DNA of 64,000 nt, from contig CM034609.1 of NCBI GenBank assembly GCA_020091685.1, positions 19,913,204 to 19,977,203 on the forward strand, in the 5' to 3' direction. This DNA is from Lutjanus erythropterus (taxonomy: Eukaryota; Chordata; Actinopteri; Lutjaniformes; Lutjanidae). Below, one piece after another: positions 22,640 to 32,969 of this stretch; the first letter of the stretch is position 1; every line of letters starts with the position of its first letter. The notes under the pieces are model-generated. The model was not told the DNA's origin and made no database searches. It was given only the letters and a program-made list of their open reading frames with translations. The position numbers and the translations under genes are program-made.

Positions 22640-25600
22640 ATCCACTGCTTCACTTCACTTTGCCAAAGAAAAGAGACATCTATCATGTTGTAGGTCTTTT
22701 ACAGCAGCTGTGGACTGACAAATGCTCCGAGGGACTACTAAAATCCACTTCCTCCCTCTGGTGGACAAAGCTGAGAATTTCAACTTGCCCTCCTGCCAGC
22801 ATGCGGATACTTCCCATCTCAAATGTCTCTCTGCCTTATGGACTGTGCCTTAAAAGTATTCCTTATGTTTAGCATCATTTGCTCTAGGAATAGAAACAGG
22901 CAAAGTACTTTTTTTTTTTTTTTTACAGCTTTGGGCACAAATATTAGTAATTAACATTCATGGTGTCTACTTAAACGTTAATTTGAAAAAGTAAAAACAT
23001 TTGTAACATCTTTTGATGACTTTAAAATTGTACTTTCTTATGCACTACTACTCAGGGCTGTAGCTACCACTTAGGACACAGAATTTGGGGGGTTTAATGT
23101 CATAAAGTTTACATGTTTCTTAAGCCTGATTCAGGTGTATTTTGGTGTCAAAATCCTTAAACTTAAACTATACCAGTTTTGAAAATATCCAAATTCATTT
23201 TCTTGAATTAAGCAAACAACATATCACGTGTTAATTAGCTTTAGAAGTGCTGGTAGACAGAATTTTGTTACTTTTGAGCAGAGCCACGCTAGCTGTTTCC
23301 CCCAGTCTTAGTGAGTGGTATCAGTCTTTTCATCTAGCTCTTGGCACGAAAGCACAACATATTTCCAAAAATGTCAAACTAAACTTTTAAATTGGTTTAT
23401 TTTAGGCTTCAAATATACACCAGTGTTATACTCCTGGAATTGTGATAAAGGCTTTGAAACAGCACTTCAGCAATAATATAGTGAGATACAATTATATTTG
23501 ATCTCCCTATGTATAATATTTTAATATAGTTTAGCTGTTAAATTACTATAGAACATGTGGGGAAAATAACATTTTACAGACTTGTTTTTGTGGCTAATTA
23601 AACATGTATAGGGCAGTTGCACTGGGGGGGATCATCTATATTGTTGGGCCTGCTACAGCACAGCTATCTGCTATCTTGTATCACTGTAATTTGGTATAAG
23701 ATTGATTCATTGTGGATGTTAACTGGAATATATGATTATAAAAACAATATAATTAGTATGTTGTTTGTGTCTACTTTCTTTAAGAACCCACATTAGAGTC
23801 GAACTAATCACAATTACACACAAATGCAGAAAACACTGTTGTATGCAGATGTTCCACATCATGTTTGAACGAGGAAATATGCAACTAAAGACATGCTGCG
23901 GCTCTGGCTTTATTTGCACAGGACACAATGGGCTCAGGTTTGTAGTGGTGTGAAAATGGACTGCATTATAGTGAAAAGTGTTTCTAATATTTTGGCCACA
24001 GCATTTACATACATGAGAGGGGTAAAATATGGGACATTTAAATATAATACGCTCCAGTACAACACCACCACTGATAACAACCTCGATAATAAACATTAAG
24101 CAGTATGACTGCCTTTATGACAGTGTCAAATAACAAAATTCATAAAAGGGGAATTTATGGCAGAGCATTTGTATTGGATCACTTTTGATTGTTAAAGTGT
24201 ATGTATTTAAGTAGCCAGGGAGTGTACACAGATACACTTGAATCACTGTAATGTGGCTGTGGGTCATTTGAACTGCCTACTGCTTCTCAAAGAGGAGGAT
24301 TGTGTTTGCTCACATGACACAGAGGACAGGAAGGTACAGGTGCTAAGTAGATCAGCTGGATCATTCATATTTCCATTGAGGTCGGTACTATCACGCACTG
24401 AAGATGACTGCAGGACTCCAGTCAGGTGAGCCTCTTCCTTCAAAATTTCTACATTATGTGTCTACACCTTTGTACTTGTTTGCTTTTCTATCACTCTTTT
24501 CTCACCCTGATTGAGTGCTAGATATTAGTTGTAAAGCTTTATCTAGTCGTGGCGAGATAAAAGCCTCAGGTCAATTAAAGATCATGTCATACTCATTAAA
24601 ACTTTATGTTCACCTTAAATATAAGTAAGAATGATACAATTTGCATGTGTGCTCAACGAGCACAACGGCTGTTATCACATCTGTGCCAAAATATTGCAAA
24701 ATGGAAGTCATGAAACTGCATGTAAAATGTAGGTAAAGAAGTATATTAAAGTGTTGGAATAGTTTTGAATAGCATTTAAAGTAATCTATAAAAACCTTCA
24801 TAACAACAGCAGAGAAAGTGTCTCTTAAAAGGAGGATGGAATAAACAGGTTAAGCTCATTAAGGCGCATTAATATGTCCTGTTGCTTGAGCTTTATATAA
24901 TGTATGATGCTGCTGTTTGTAATCCTGAAATGCAGTGCGGCTGGCATTAAGGCCTAAATGCAGGTGTAATTATAGACTCATAGATTTATACCTGCAGCTC
25001 AGGCAACCAGATAACACCAGAATAATATTTATATTAATGAGAACATATCTTGAAAAACGTATTCAGTGACACTGCATATTCTACTATTCATTTCTCCACG
25101 ACGCATCAGGGCAACTACATGTGCAGTTAAAGAGGAATAGTTGTTACTGGGCTGATCACAGACCATTAACAGTTCAAGTCACTGTGACAAGATGAAAAAG
25201 CTTAATTCTCACCAGGCAAACTGGTGAGATGATGAAAGTCTCTTTGGCCGGCCTGGCAGGCAGATACTGCACACAGGGTGTGTGCCAAAACAGGCAGAGC
25301 AAAGCCGATTACTCTTTTCCTTTGTCAGCACAATTGGCTATGCTAGGACACAGCAGGGGAGAAAAGTCACCAAAACAACACAGACCCTGTATGCCCTTCT
25401 GGAAACAAAAGAAAAAGTAATATATCTGCCAATTATTTTGGTGTTTCTTGAACATACATCCTACATACTGTTGTGGTGATCACTTCAACAGAAGATTTTA
25501 AGACAGGAGGCTCCAGGCTTCCAGGGCCCAACTGGTTTGTGTTCATGTAACTGCCATGGTGGAGTTTTGGTAAACAATCAGAATTTCTGTTCACGTTCAG

Positions 25601-25675
25601 TGTTGCTTGCAGTTTTCTTCATCACTGCCTTTGTTGTGAAACTATTGGCAGGAATATGTATCACATCACCCATGG
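22640..25675. other. Palm3-misp3 gap
   Basis: No open frame here is convincing. A CAG/GTGAGC donor at about 24425-24431 could close an untranslated first exon of misp3. This is only a good-looking splice site without a partner that can be proved by sequence alone. The rest is AT-rich. Confidence 0.4.
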
Positions 25676-25707
25676 GATTGCACATGCATCTTCGAGCATG
25701 TGCAATC
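25676..25707. repeat. Perfect 12-bp hairpin upstream of misp3
   Basis: GATTGCACATGC at 25676-25687 is matched exactly by GCATGTGCAATC at 25696-25707, around an 8-nt loop ATCTTCGA. It sits about 240 bp before the misp3 ATG. It may be a paired binding site in promoter DNA or an RNA stem in the leader. No function is known to me. Confidence 0.85.
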
Positions 25708-25945
25708 AGAGTGAGAGTAAAGTGGATAATGACTTTGCCACACTAGGACAAAAAATAAATAAATAAATTGCAGAGCAGACTATAATCTTTATCCAAAACA
25801 GCTAGTTCTGCATTTTGCAAAAGCAAATGATATAAGCAGTGATACAAAAAATGATTTTATTGTCAACCTCAGTGACACTTTCTCATGTGTCTCTCAAAGG
25901 GAAATAAAGGAGAGACACCCTTAAGTGCTTCAGTGGCTCAAAAAC

Positions 25946-28900
25946 ATGGACACAAGAGATCCCAGCAATCAAGGTCCAGTCTCTCAAGACGATGGTGATT
26001 TATGCATGAAGACAGACTCCAGCAGTGTGACAAACCCCACAGGCAGCCCATCTGTAACCTGTGGTGAGAAGCCCCAAGATGAAACCATCCCCCATGCCCC
26101 CGCACTAAAAACTAAGTACTACAGTGTGATGGATGATGAGGGTGTAGATGATGTCTTTATCCCACGGTCTCCATCCCGCAGGGCCCCTTTTCTGCCAGAA
26201 GAGGGCAGCACAGATGCAATGATGATGAGTAATCCCACTGTGACCCTTTCAGAAGGGGCAGCTGACGCCACAGAGGCTAAAGCTAATCCAAGTGGCTTAG
26301 ACTGGCATCATGGTGAGAAGCAGTTAATGGCAGCACACAACGAGGTGGATGAAGTGAAAACACAGACTTCTAAGGAGTCCATGGACCCTGAATCTTTGTC
26401 GAAAGATCACGACCAAAAACCCATGGAGGTAACAGGTAGTCTGATGGAAACATGTCCTGATCCGTCTGGAGGACACCATCCGGATAATAAGAGAGGAGAT
26501 GAAGAATCAACTGCAGAAACTGAGGTCATTTTGAGTGGAAGACAAGAAAACTGGAGGGAATCTGAAGCAGAGAGAGACAAGTATCCAAAACAGGTACCTT
26601 CAACTGTTGAGGACAACTCTGAAAATAAGACACTTTTTGACAAAGAGGGAGACAAAACAAAATCTGAGGACATTCATGGTCCTGCAGAGACAGATTCAAA
26701 ATTAACAACAGAAAATGTTGACTGCGACAGTGTGGAGACTAATGCCCCCACACTGTCTAGTCTGAGTAAGAATGGCGATGGTCTTGAGTCCTGTGGGCCA
26801 CCAGAGGTCTGCAAATGCTCCCAAAACAAAATGGAGGCAGCAACGAATCAGCCACAGATACCACAGATCCCAACAGAGGTGTCCAATGATGATGAAGAGC
26901 ATGTTGACACCAGATCTTTGGACTATAACCTCACAAAGAATAAATGGGTGAGGAGAGAGAGTGGTGAAACACAAGTGCCCCAACTTCCCATCTCTGAAGG
27001 CTCTGAAGAGACTGTGACAACGGGTGAGAAGAGAGATGAAAGCAGGAAAATATCTAGTGAGATCCAACAAGGAGAGCAACTGCTTCAACGACTGCAACAG
27101 GTCCAGTTACGACAGGATGTACATACCTCTCAGGTTACTGAGGTAGATGATGTGAAAGCAAGAGAAGGGGATATGGCAAGTGGAAATGAGAGAGAAGAGA
27201 GTAGATTTCACACTGTTGAGGATAATGGAGGGAAGGCGAACCTGATGGAGAAGGAAAAGAATGAAAAGAATCAGAGTAAAGACCTGGAAACAAAAGCAAG
27301 GATGTCCGTAGAGTCAGAGCATCACACGATTGCCAGAACTGACTCTGATAGTGATCAAACTGAAAGCTGGGTACCTGCAGATTTGTCTTCAATCGACCCC
27401 CATGAAGCATCTTCCACCGAAAATCCTTTTCCATCCACCTGCCACCGATTCTCAGCTGCTGAGACTTCCATTGATAAGCAGATCCATGAGGCAGCCCAAG
27501 AGAAGCAGAACCTGCAGAGAACTGGTGGTCTCTTCAACCTTGCTGATAATCCAGATGTTCTAGAGATCCCCTTTAAGACCAATATCTCTCTTGAGCCACT
27601 TACCACCTCGGGTGGCCCAGACCAGCGCAGCGACTGGCAGTTCTCCGAGCAGAAGATGCAGAAGGAGATAAGTCAAGAGATTCAGAGAGAACTGGTGCTG
27701 GTCAACCAGGGGAAGATTCCAGGAGGGTACAGCAAAGGAGAAGTCCGCCAGTTAAAGGAGACAAAACTGCTGTTTGAGGCTTTCCAGCAGGATAACACAG
27801 AGGGTCCAACAAGGCACCGGAAATCCCCTATACTGATGAAAGGTCACGTTTACCCATCTGTGCTAGAGCGCACACGTAGCCTAGAGATGTTCTCACTCAA
27901 AACTCGCCCCGTTGCCAGAGCACATTCCCTCAGGCTGTACAAATCAACCTCTGAGACCGAGAAAAGTCCTGAAGACTTCAGATCAAAAAGCCCAACTGGT
28001 GGTTCTCGAGACAAATCACGTTTACTCCCCTACCCAAAACAAGACAAACACACACGCCTGCACAGAAGCATGGACTCCATCAGCACTGATGCCTCTGCGT
28101 CAGCTGTGGAGACTGGGAGCAAAACTAGGGAGAAAAAGACATCACATGAATCTCCCATCCTCAAACAAAACCCCTTCTGCAAGTTGCGACCATCCCTGGC
28201 TCTGCAACCAGAAGTAGAGAAGGACATCCGGGAGGCCAAAGAAAGAGAGGAGGAGCTTCGCAGACAGAGATGCACTCTGTACGGAGAGAACAGGCAGAAT
28301 AGTCAAGATGGAGAAAAGGCACAAATTGCACAAACGCTTGAGCCAGGTTAGTGTGTGTGGTGACTGAAATACCTTTAAAATGACTTTCATTGGTAGAATG
28401 TAACTATATACTTTTATTTAAGCACTGGCCTTGAGTACAATTTTGAGGTACTTGTAGTTTATTTAAAGGAGAAATCTGTAAAATATTTACTGTAATAAAT
28501 CAGAAAATGTCGATATGTTATCAGAGATTAAGGGAAAGAAGTTGAAATACTGACAACAGCACTACAGCTGTGGTGTTGGCCCTTCCAAAATTTCCATCCA
28601 AAAATGACTTGTTTAATATTATTTAAGAGTTCAAATTAATACAGAATGTTTAGTAAGTATCTCTTTATAAGATGTAAGAAATCATTAATTATTTTGTCCT
28701 TTTATTTAGAAAGAGTTGATGTTTGTAACGGTTTAACTCAGCAACATGTTAATGGTGTCTGGCAGACAGAGGGCAGGCAGTTTCTGAACTCCAACTCCAG
28801 GGTGTGTTTTTTCAGGATGACAGGCATAGCTTTTTTATAAACAGCTGAGCATCTTACAGTGCAGGACTTGTTATTGCTTGTTATTGTCAAATTACAGTGT

Positions 28901-31900
28901 TGTGCTCGTCTGCAGTGTTCCTGCAGCCTGCCTGAGGTTCCTCTGTCTAAGGAGGAGGAGGAGGAGGCAGGGAAAACAACTCACTTCAACCATAGATTGG
29001 CGATTAAATAAGATTTCAACCAATTTAATATACTGTCTATGTGGACTGTAGTACCAATTTTTGGATGTGCAATTGTTCCATTTCCCTCCTTTACATTTAT
29101 TTTACATTATTTCCAATTTAGTGGAGGCAGACTTTACATGATAGATTAAACAGCCCAATAGTATATAATATATAATACATTCTATGAACAACTCAAAGGG
29201 GAAATTATTTTGCATAACAAGTAATTTGACTTTTGATACTTTTATATCACAAGTGAAAATACTTTTTTCTTTCCATACCTCTGTATTTGTTCTTAAAGGG
29301 TAACTGCAGTATTTTCAAACCTGGGTCCTATTTTTCCATATTTTGGGGTTTAAATGACTAATGACTAGGGGAAAAAAAAGTTTTGGAATTGATCCAGTAC
29401 ATCACCTCAGCTGGCAGCTTTGAAATGGGCTGCCATGGCTGCAATGTAATCCTTGGGAACAAATGTACACATGAGAGTCCAATATCCAGTAAAAGTGTTT
29501 CTTTTTGCCACTGACAAAATCAGATTATTATTCTTAGTGTCTGACAACATTATGGAAAGGATACGTACAGATGCAGGCCTTTTTGCTAATGACTAAGATC
29601 CATTTTGAAAGAAACAGCTGTTTTTATTGCTCTCTTCAAAGCCACCAGACTCCATTTACAGAATCCACAATTTCACCTTGCAGAGCATTGGAGTTGCGGA
29701 GTTGCCGCTGCCTTGATCAGTTGCTTTGCTTGTCTTATTGTGTGACTTTGGTGTTTTAACATGTAACACCAAACTCACACATAACCATTAGAAATACTGG
29801 AATTACCTTTTTAGTAGAAGAAGTTGAAGATCAGAGGACTTGTTCCACCACTGATGATGACTATTTGTGTTCTGTATGTGACTGCGTGCTCCATCATAAA
29901 TGGAAAATACTGAAATTTTTATGGATTATTTCCATCAGGTTCCTAAAATGTATCATATAAATACGCATAAGAGTCATTTAAATCTTTATTCATTGCACAT
30001 CCCAGCCTTTTGACACTCAGTCTGAGCACTTTAATGAATGCCTCCCTCTATATTAGCCTCACATAGTGTTATCTAAGGAGTCTTATCGACAACTTAGTGT
30101 CAACCCTGTCACAGGCGGTTAAGGGCACATCACTTCAGCAGCGGCCTGATCTGAGTCAGTGGATGCCAGCGGGCTGAGTGACAACATGACGGCTACTATC
30201 TGCACTCCAGCTTGAGCCAGTGGCAGCTCTGGTTTGTTTATAGTGTTGTGTAAATGCAAATGACTTCAGACAGTTGGAAGATCTTGTTGAAAGCATGTAT
30301 GTGTGCACTTTTGTAAGTCCGCTGTTGTTGCCTATACACACAGCAGGAGAGCTTGGAGGCCTGACAAAACAGTGCAGCCAGTCGGGGAGTGTGTCATTAT
30401 GTAGCACCATGTTCATATTTTCAGCCACAGTGGCTGGATAATGATGTGTGGGTTGACTCAAGGTGAAGATGATGAAGCTACATGTGACAGCAGTATAATG
30501 TGTCTGGGGCTAGGCTAAACTGAAGGAAATGACTCATTCTTAATGTCAAATAAGTTGCAGTGTGTTATCCTAACCAGCCATGACACTGCACTCTATGAAA
30601 ATCTATAACCCAAATACGCTGTGATATCTTCACAGACAACACTGAGAATTTTCAAAACAATACACACATGATTTTAGACAGCCTTAGAAAAAAAACAGAT
30701 TTCTCGTTTCTAGCAAGCAGCTGTCAATTTTGTCAGGTTAGATGACATTTTTTTTTCACAGATATTATCAGCTATAGCTTATTAAGCCAACATTAGCTTA
30801 GTGAGTGAGTTAAAAATACCATCTCTAGTCTTACTGTTCAAATCTGACTTGCTTTAAAATGGGAAATTAAGAAAATGGCTACATGCAATACATAATATGA
30901 TGCTAAAAGACTGAATCATGTCCAACATGTCACAGGAAAAAGTTAGTATCTTCACCAGTTAATTATCCATGTAGAACCACAGAAATGAAGAAACAGCATT
31001 GTTCATGTATGGCAGTGTAGAGCTAGTTAGTCCTGCTGTTAAAAGTACTGTGCAGTGCCCTTTAAGGGGATGGCGTCCAAAAGCACTGCTTGCAGCACTG
31101 CTCATCAGATCAACTTGACACTCGACACTGCATTTCCTTAGGGAAAAAAAGTATTTCTAGCTTGGTCCAGGGATGTCCTGTACCAAATTTGATGATGATT
31201 GTTCAAGATTTGTCAGAGGAGTAGCAAAAAACAGATTAACAGAATTCAAAAAAGTGGAGAAACATTCAAGCCGTGGCTTATATGGAGAGATTCATCACAA
31301 GAATTTTGTTTCTGAGACTTGCAGTTCAAATGTCACGGGCCAAAACATAAAGCTTGCTGTTATAGCGCCACCATCTGACTATAATACACCAAATTTGACA
31401 CTGTGCTCCCTTGGATCCCCAGCAATATACCTGCCAAAGTGTGAAATTGATAAGATGAGTGGTTCTTGAGATATGAGAATTAAATTGAGACAGATGATAT
31501 GAAAAATCATCCCTCCCTATTAACCTGCTCCTTTCTTCTTCCTGTCCTTAAGATATCAGGCGACAGTCCAGGGGGAAACTGGAACGGGTTTGGCCACCAC
31601 CCTCCAAGAAAGACCAGACAAAATCTGAGCAGACACAGGTGATGTGTCAGGTCTACGTACTAACACCTTTTGTGGGGGTCAATCCCATGGCTCTATGTTC
31701 CCTGGGTCCCATATTCTCCATATTTATATGGTATATAATGGGAAAATGACAAAGGGTCCTCTGTTCTCCAGCTCTACATAGCACATAATGGGCTAGGATT
31801 AAGGGTTAGCATAGACGTAGCAGCTTGGAAAATTAGGACCCTGGAAAGTTAGTACTCTGGGGACACTCTAAACAACAATTCATCATATTCATATGGCAGC

Positions 31901-32486
31901 CATTTTCCTCAGATATAATGTTCAGGGTGGGAGACTCAGAAGTCGTACTGCTATGTTCTAGGTTACAATTAATATTTAGGGAATCTGACAAATCAATATT
32001 TTATTGCTTATAATGAAAATCTGGAGGGACATCAGGCCGTATTTCAAGGTGAGATATCATATTAGCTACTGTAGGTAACATTAACATTCAGCCACTTCTA
32101 GCTAATAGTACTGTTTGACTGTAGTGTTACATGACACAATAGGTAAATATGTTGTTTTAACTTGAAATATGGCCCGATGTCCCTGCAGATTAACTTAATT
32201 ATGTTCCTGTAATAGTGGCTTTCTGGACCATGGGCTAAAAAACCACTGGATTTGCAGTGTTTTCAACACTATTTGTTTTACAAATGCTTGGATTAGTACA
32301 AATTGTTCTGAAATTGATCTAAATTTCATGAAAAGGGAGCTAATCTCCCACTCTAAATCCTGCTCTTTTCTCTGTCTTAACTCTCAGCAGGAGCCAAAAG
32401 TTCACAGAGCGGGAGGTCAGAAAGATCTGTGGCAGCGCTGGGAGGCCGGGCTGGTCAACGGACAGCCATCAAAGGAAAAGAAGTGA
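25946..32486 (+). CDS. misp3: AKAP2/MISP-family protein, probably MISP3 (3 coding exons)
   Basis: MISP/AKAP2 proteins bind actin, and some anchor spindle or kinase components. Coding exons are 25946-28346, 31553-31638 and 32388-32486 (phases 1 and 0; AG/GT throughout), giving 861 codons. The ATG at 25946 is the first in frame; a TAA at 25922 closes the frame just upstream. Residues 1 to ~500 are acidic, Ser/Thr/Glu-rich and probably disordered. The family core starts near residue 508 (SIDKQIHEAAQEKQNLQRT...VLEIPFKT) and includes KMQKEISQEIQRELVLVNQG (from ~570), GYSKGEVRQLKE, NPFCKLRP and PEVEKDIREAKEREEELRRQ (~755-774). The last exon ends DLWQRWEAGLVNGQ, as in relatives. The tandem position after a paralemmin gene matches the PALM-MISP, PALM2-AKAP2 and PALM3-MISP3 loci. 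The choice of MISP3 over AKAP2 is inference from the neighbour and core sequence. Confidence 0.8.
28463..29094 (+). repeat. Local repeat family, copy C (misp3 intron 1)
   Basis: Starts TTAAAGGAGAAATCTGTAA and ends 'tttccctccttta'. Between these lie the shared modules 'ttactgtaataaatcagaaaatg', 'atcattaattattttg', 'caacatgttaatggtgtctggcag' and 'tgttgtgctcgtctgcagtg'. A short (GGA)n run interrupts it near 28951. It begins about 115 bp after the first misp3 donor. Confidence 0.8.
29296..29765 (+). repeat. Dispersed teleost repeat in misp3 intron 1
   Basis: The modules 'gggtaactgcagtattttcaaacctgggtcc', 'gctgccatggctgcaatgtaat', 'tttttgccactgacaaaatcag', 'gtgtctgacaacattatggaaagga' and 'ccaccagactccatttacag' occur in this order. 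I recognise the order from a widespread fish intergenic repeat. A related 'ccaaactccat...ttaccttgcagagc' module appears at about 63805-63850. Confidence 0.55.
31080..31500 (+). repeat. Dispersed repeat in misp3 intron 1
   Basis: The text runs 'gtaccaaatttgatgatgattgttcaagatttgtcagaggagtagcaaaa', 'agttcaaatgtcacgggccaaaac', 'tagcgccaccatctgac', 'cttggatccccagcaatatacctgccaaagt' and 'ggttcttgagatatgag'. This is a common fish repeat layout. It stops about 50 bp before the second coding exon's acceptor. The 98-codon frame at 31173-31469 is the repeat read in one frame. Confidence 0.55.
32382..32393 (+). promoter_or_regulatory. misp3: NAGNAG tandem acceptor of misp3 exon 3
   Basis: The intron ends CTCTCAGCAG, so splicing may use the AG at 32386-32387 (exon starts CAG GAG) or the AG at 32389-32390 (exon starts GAG). 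Both keep the frame and differ by one glutamine. Confidence 0.8.
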
Positions 32487-32688
32487 TACCGGCCATCCTG
32501 ATATTTCAACACTTCAAATAGAATATCTATGTTTTGCCATGTTAGTGCAGCACAAGTCCAGGATTAATCAATATAACCAAAATCCTGAGGGTAGTTCCAT
32601 CTTAAACGCTTCTAACTCTGCTTTGTATCTGCATTAAATACACTTTATTTTTTTGATATCTTAAGACACTAGTTTTATTCAGCACATA

Positions 32689-32694
32689 AATAAA
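32689..32694 (+). terminator. misp3: Misp3 polyadenylation signal (AATAAA)
   Basis: AATAAA lies about 200 bp after the stop codon, followed within 30 bp by a T/G-rich stretch ('cattctgtccgtccctttt'). This is a conventional signal for a short 3' UTR. Confidence 0.7.
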
Positions 32695-32904
32695 GCAAAA
32701 ATATTGCTTCAAACATTCTGTCCGTCCCTTTTCTCGTATAATCTCTATCAATGAATTTATGTGAACAAGAACAGACTTTTTACCATAGTCACACTGTTTA
32801 AGTTTTCATGGGATGTCAGAATTCAACAACTTTGCAGACAATATATTGAACATCATCACGAGCTCCCACTTCAAATTCCAAATGATCTCTTGCCACTGCA
32901 CCAC

Positions 32905-32969
32905 TGCATGGTACAGCTCGGCTCGACTTGACTGAACTCAAGTCAAGTTTTGCCAAGCCATACCATGCA
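32905..32969. repeat. 65-bp near-perfect palindrome, probable MITE end or core
   Basis: TGCATGGTA at 32905-32913 pairs with TACCATGCA at 32961-32969. The inner arms (AGCTCGGCTCGACTTGACT against its imperfect complement) continue the pairing to a loop of about 7 nt. The wording 'ggctcgacttgact...aagccataccatgca' is familiar from fish hAT-like MITEs. Confidence 0.75.

Noticed and set aside
20610-25946. Read-through palm3-misp3 fusion like PALM2-AKAP2
   Set aside because: The palm3 donor at 20610 is phase 1. Acceptors before the misp3 ATG either meet the TAA at 25922 or require phase 0, so no in-frame fusion from the last palm3 donor can be drawn.
26407-27606. Several minus-strand frames within the misp3 first exon
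   Set aside because: They are antisense shadows of the long acidic coding exon.
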